From Bacteroidales bacterium (lineage in GTDB: Bacteria > Bacteroidota > Bacteroidia > Bacteroidales > VadinHA17), in the NCBI GenBank assembly GCA_021157415.1, contig JAGGWN010000016.1, positions 1 through 35,832 of the forward strand: DNA of 35,832 nucleotides, written 5' to 3'. Below are positions 32,893-35,832 of this stretch, one piece after another. The notes under the pieces were generated by a model, which worked only from the letters and a program-made list of their open reading frames with translations, was not told where the DNA came from and searched no databases. Position numbers and translations under genes: made by a program. How positions within the stretch are numbered: the first letter of the stretch is position 1; each line of letters begins with the position of its first letter.

Positions 32893-33609
32893 ATGAAAAT
32901 TGTGCTCATAGGATACGGAAAAATGGGAAAGGAGCTCAAAACCCTGGCGGAAAGCAGAGGACATACGATTTCCCTGATTATAGACGTTGACAACCGGGAG
33001 GACCTGACTCCTGATAATCTGAAACAGGCGGATGTAGCTGTCGAGTTTACGAATCCCAATGCTGCCCTGCAAAATATCGGAGCATGTTTTGACGCCCGTG
33101 TGCCGGTGGTTTCCGGCACGACCGGATGGACCGATAGAATGGACGAGGTCAGAAAACGTTGTAAAGAGGAAAATCAGACCTTTTTCTATGCCTCCAACTA
33201 CAGTCTGGGTGTGAACATTCTGTTTCATATCAACCGGGTGCTGGCAGACATCATGAACCGGTATCCCGGCTATGAGGTAATGATGGAAGAGACCCACCAT
33301 GTGCAGAAAATCGACAGCCCCAGCGGCACGGCCATCACCCTTGCCGAAGATATCCTGCAACGGATCGACCGGAAAAAAAAGTGGGTGAACCGTCCGGCAA
33401 AGAGGGATGATGAACTGCCCGTTCTTTCATATCGGCGGGATAAGGTTCCCGGTATCCATACAGTGCGTTACGATTCGAAGATGGATACCCTTACGCTGAC
33501 CCATTCGGCCAGGAACCGCACAGGCTTTGCACTTGGCGCTGTAATGGCCGCTGAATTCATCGTGGGAAAAACCGGTTGCTTCGGGATGAAGGATCTCCTG
33601 AATCTTTGA
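32893..33609 (+). CDS. dapB: 4-hydroxy-tetrahydrodipicolinate reductase
   Basis: A 238-aa cytoplasmic NAD(P)H-dependent enzyme of the diaminopimelate/lysine pathway, reducing HTPA to tetrahydrodipicolinate. The cofactor loop is GYGKMG (7-12), and VSGTTGWT is at 73-80. The catalytic and substrate motif is EETHHVQKIDSPSGTA (132-147: His135/His136, Lys139). ATG 32893 was chosen since it gives the standard N-terminus and lies just after a -7 box. Length is slightly under the enterobacterial form, normal for this phylum. It stands alone; the other dap genes are elsewhere. It is convergent with the next gene across a dispersed repeat. Confidence 0.97.
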   Translation: MKIVLIGYGKMGKELKTLAESRGHTISLIIDVDNREDLTPDNLKQADVAVEFTNPNAALQNIGACFDARVPVVSGTTGWTDRMDEVRKRCKEENQTFFYASNYSLGVNILFHINRVLADIMNRYPGYEVMMEETHHVQKIDSPSGTAITLAEDILQRIDRKKKWVNRPAKRDDELPVLSYRRDKVPGIHTVRYDSKMDTLTLTHSARNRTGFALGAVMAAEFIVGKTGCFGMKDLLNL

Positions 33610-33704
33610 TCTGTATTAGAAAAATAAGCGGTCTTCGCAAGTCTCCCTGACGTTGGCAAAGAGGGACGAATAAATCACTGCCACATGCAGGCTTCATATA
33701 TTAA

Positions 33705-33822
33705 CCTAAGGCGGCATCGTTTTCGTTTAGCTTCAGCGGAGCTAAGGATTTACCCGGTACGGCCTGCGATATGTGTACAATAGAAGTTTTTTTTCGAAAG
33801 CTCTATGGCGCAAACCGGGATT
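33705..33822. repeat. Dispersed ~118-bp repeat, copy B
   Basis: Homologue of 14294-14409, in the same orientation. It contains a perfect TTAGCT/AGCTAA inverted repeat around TCAGCGG, and CCCGGTACGG. It fills most of the gap between the convergent dapB and the uncharacterised gene and ends exactly in the latter's stop codon. Nothing else is seen in 33610-33704 beyond a short CCCT...AGGG pairing. Confidence 0.8.
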
Positions 33823-34738
33823 AATCATCATGTTTAATCACCGTAAACAATATATGATTATAAGGTAGTCTCACCGACGTATCCTGTTGCAATACCACCA
33901 GCCCTTTGTGGGCATCATATACCCAGTCGGTCCAGTCGAGTTGATTGCGACGACACTGCACAGCCAGGAAAGTGCCTTCGCAAAGACGGGCGATAGGTCC
34001 TTGCACTCCCGTGAGGTTCAGTCCGAGATGAAAAGACTGGACGATCTTGTTGCGATTTCGGGCAAGCACCAGCTTTACCAGTCCTTCCCCCAGCCGGGTG
34101 ATGGTTTCCAACCCGGGCAGCGCGGTATGTACCAGGTCCAGACCCTTATGAATCACCTCACTGTCCAGGACGGTCAGGGCTGATTCATCTTCTTCGTTGG
34201 AGAGATTGATGACATTCACTTCGAAATCCAATCCGCTGGAAGGAACTTTCAGTCCGGTAAAAATAAAATTCCCCAGTACGCCTGCTCCTTCATTTTCTTT
34301 GGAAACGTATTTCTGCTGAAACTGAACTTTTACGGGTTTTCCTTTGGTATCCGTACCATGCCGTGCATTGAACTGAAGTAAAATATTGTGTCTTCCCCAA
34401 CCCGGATAATTCATGGTATATATCCCTGACAGGAGGATATCTACCCTTGTCCCTTCCAGAGAGGTATCCGGATCGATGGCTCCGGCAAACAGGATGGGAT
34501 GCAGGCCCTTCTCTTCGCCCGGCCGGATATATCCGAAGGTATGTTCTGTTCCTCTCCAGGTGGCCCGGCTCAGACGGGGTGTCTCTTTTACCTCGCTGAT
34601 CTTGAGATTGGCCAGGGAAGGATCTTCCCGGACCATGGATTCCAGCGTTGCAACATTTTTCTTATCTCCGATCTCCTGAAGATAATCGATGGTTTCATGG
34701 AGTGTCAGATCAGAAATCTTTGTTTTCATTTGTTTCAT
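33821..34738 (-). CDS. Uncharacterised 305-aa protein
   Basis: A 305-aa protein with no signal peptide or membrane segment, hence probably cytoplasmic. The N-terminus (about 1-50) is helical and charged (DLTLHETIDYLQEIGDKKNVATLESMV). The rest looks mostly beta: TRVDILLSGIYTMNYPGWGRHNILLQFNARH, GNFIFTGLKVPSSGLDFEVNVINL, and a C-terminal stretch ending RLPYNHILFTVIKHDD. A central DLVHTALPGLETITRLGEGLVKLVL segment is helical. I do not recognise the family. Two ATGs close together (34738 and 34729) are possible starts. It is alone on its strand, with dapB convergent across a dispersed repeat; the SDR gene upstream is 139 bp away. Confidence 0.75.
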   Translation of the reverse strand: MKQMKTKISDLTLHETIDYLQEIGDKKNVATLESMVREDPSLANLKISEVKETPRLSRATWRGTEHTFGYIRPGEEKGLHPILFAGAIDPDTSLEGTRVDILLSGIYTMNYPGWGRHNILLQFNARHGTDTKGKPVKVQFQQKYVSKENEGAGVLGNFIFTGLKVPSSGLDFEVNVINLSNEEDESALTVLDSEVIHKGLDLVHTALPGLETITRLGEGLVKLVLARNRNKIVQSFHLGLNLTGVQGPIARLCEGTFLAVQCRRNQLDWTDWVYDAHKGLVVLQQDTSVRLPYNHILFTVIKHDD

Positions 34739-34877
34739 CTGTTTATATTTATTTTAAAGGTCAGATGGAACTTACCATGATAAAGAAATTATGCACGTGT
34801 GTTAAAATCATAATTGTTTTATCATGGACGTTTCATAGAATCATTTTTTATGGTTTGCGTATATTTTATTTACAACC

Positions 34878-35705
34878 TCAACCGTCCATCCCTTCCGGTT
34901 CAAAACCAGCGGCACGCAACATCTCCAGGCTTTTTCCCCAGCATTCGTCCTGTATGTTTTCATCATAGCTTATCACTGCCGAGGGTTGCTGCAACCCATC
35001 CCGGAAATAGGCCCCTGAAATATTTTCCACCTCCGGCGAGGTGGCCAGATATACCGGCATGCCGGCACCCTCACGGACGGGAGCTCCTATAGGTCCCCAT
35101 GTTTCAGTGAGTACCTTTGTGTTGATCACGCCCGGGTGCAGACAGTTGACCGTGATGTTTTTTCCCCCTTTCGGAAGACGGGCCAGTTTATAGGTAAACA
35201 GTACATTACACAGCTTGGAGAGGGAGTAGGCGTTCACCCCTTCAAAAGAAGCTTTATCGTTCAGGGTCTCAAGATCTATCGAAGAAGCATGGACCATAGA
35301 GGTAACATTGATAATCCTGGCGGGTTCGGGCAGATTATTCAGCAAGGATAACGTCAGATAAAAATGGGCCAGATGATTAACCTGAAGGGTTAACTCATAA
35401 CCATCCCCGGAGAGCGTGAACCGATGGGTGACTATGCCGGCGTTATTGATCAGGACATCAGGATAGGCTTGTTTCGCTTCTATCTTTTTTATCATTTCCT
35501 TTACCTGGTGCAGCGAAGAGAAGTCGGCAGTCAGCCCTTCACACCGTATGTCAGGATTGAATCGTTCGATCTCCAGGACGGTCTCCTCGACCCGCCGGGG
35601 TGAGCGGCCGTGAATAAGAATGTCATATCCCTGCGAAGCCAGTGTCCGGGCAGTCTCCCGTCCGATGCCGTCTGTAGAGCCGGTGATGAGAACTTTTTTG
35701 TTCAT
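34878..35705 (-). CDS. SDR-family oxidoreductase (retinol-dehydrogenase-like)
   Basis: A 275-aa NAD(P)-dependent classical SDR. The cofactor motif is TGSTDGIGRE at the N-terminus, then NNAG, and the catalytic serine block is VTSMVHASS. The active-site YSLSK pattern is seen in AYSLSKLCNVLF, followed by NCLHPGVINT. The layout and the C-terminal tail resemble retinol dehydrogenase/protochlorophyllide-reductase-like SDRs; the substrate is unknown. The ATG at 35705 was preferred over an in-frame start at 35807 because the extra 34 residues are hydrophobic and do not resemble the family. Nothing firm can be said about 35706-35832 beyond an AT-rich likely promoter region. Confidence 0.93.
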   Translation of the reverse strand: MNKKVLITGSTDGIGRETARTLASQGYDILIHGRSPRRVEETVLEIERFNPDIRCEGLTADFSSLHQVKEMIKKIEAKQAYPDVLINNAGIVTHRFTLSGDGYELTLQVNHLAHFYLTLSLLNNLPEPARIINVTSMVHASSIDLETLNDKASFEGVNAYSLSKLCNVLFTYKLARLPKGGKNITVNCLHPGVINTKVLTETWGPIGAPVREGAGMPVYLATSPEVENISGAYFRDGLQQPSAVISYDENIQDECWGKSLEMLRAAGFEPEGMDG

Positions 35706-35832
35706 AAAAAAGAAATAAAGGATTTTTGAAAATAGTAAAAAATTGTGATTATACAAAAACCGGTATTTCTCGCATTGCCTGGAAAAATGCCGGCCATCAA
35801 TCACCATTCTCTCACAGCGACCCTTTAGGGAG

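Noticed and set aside
35706-35807. A 34-residue N-terminal extension of the last SDR
   Set aside because: The classical cofactor motif starts normally after ATG 35705; the extension is AT-rich non-coding sequence in composition.

Overview
The window is a chromosomal segment from a member of the Bacteroidota, probably near the Bacteroidales/Marinilabiliales level. The evidence is internal. There are two proteins ending in (or once ending in) type IX secretion sorting tails, a TonB-dependent receptor with a carboxypeptidase-like N-terminal domain, and a TamB of the Bacteroidota type. Several start sites are preceded by the phylum's -7 promoter box (TAnnTTTG). Shine-Dalgarno sequences are scarce, with infC a striking exception. 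Most genes are housekeeping or ordinary accessory genes; I see no prophage, CRISPR array, transposase or defence island.

Layout. 1-9.5 kb: a partial NhaD antiporter lies downstream of a giant TamB-like gene (minus strand), which is divergent from tsaD. After tsaD come a SiaC-family protein, an AT-rich array of 12-bp iterons, and a three-gene minus-strand operon (CPBP membrane protein, extended SDR, classical SDR). 9.5-19.1 kb: an orphan APS reductase, a sugar porter followed by a GH36-like lipoprotein that seems to lack its nucleophile, a beta-propeller/phosphoesterase lipoprotein, an SGNH hydrolase and a flavodiiron protein. 19.2-22.1 kb: a decayed T9SS-secreted protein gene, a CDP-alcohol phosphatidyltransferase, and a cluster in which each of two tRNA-Leu genes (CAG, GAG) is preceded by a copy of the same ~85-nt structured RNA element. 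22.2-28.2 kb: TonB receptor, T9SS cargo protein with a tiny coiled-coil protein upstream, an eRF1-domain-like protein, trmD and a secreted protein of unknown function. 28.3-33.6 kb: a membrane-anchored AraC regulator, the translation operon thrS-infC-rpmI-rplT (infC apparently starting at AUA; a probable L20 autoregulatory RNA before rplT; a clear terminator), then dapB. 33.6-35.8 kb: an uncharacterised protein and another SDR.

The most unusual signals are not protein genes. They are the duplicated structured RNA that pairs with tRNA-Leu genes, whose first copy carries the tRNA promoter region plus the first 11 nt of the tRNA, and a ~116-bp dispersed repeat that occurs twice at convergent gene ends and once supplies the C-terminus of a protein. 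The AUA start of infC, the rpmI-rplT RNA structure and the ATTTAAAT iterons follow. All structures were folded by eye and all family names come from motif recognition; nothing was searched against a database.
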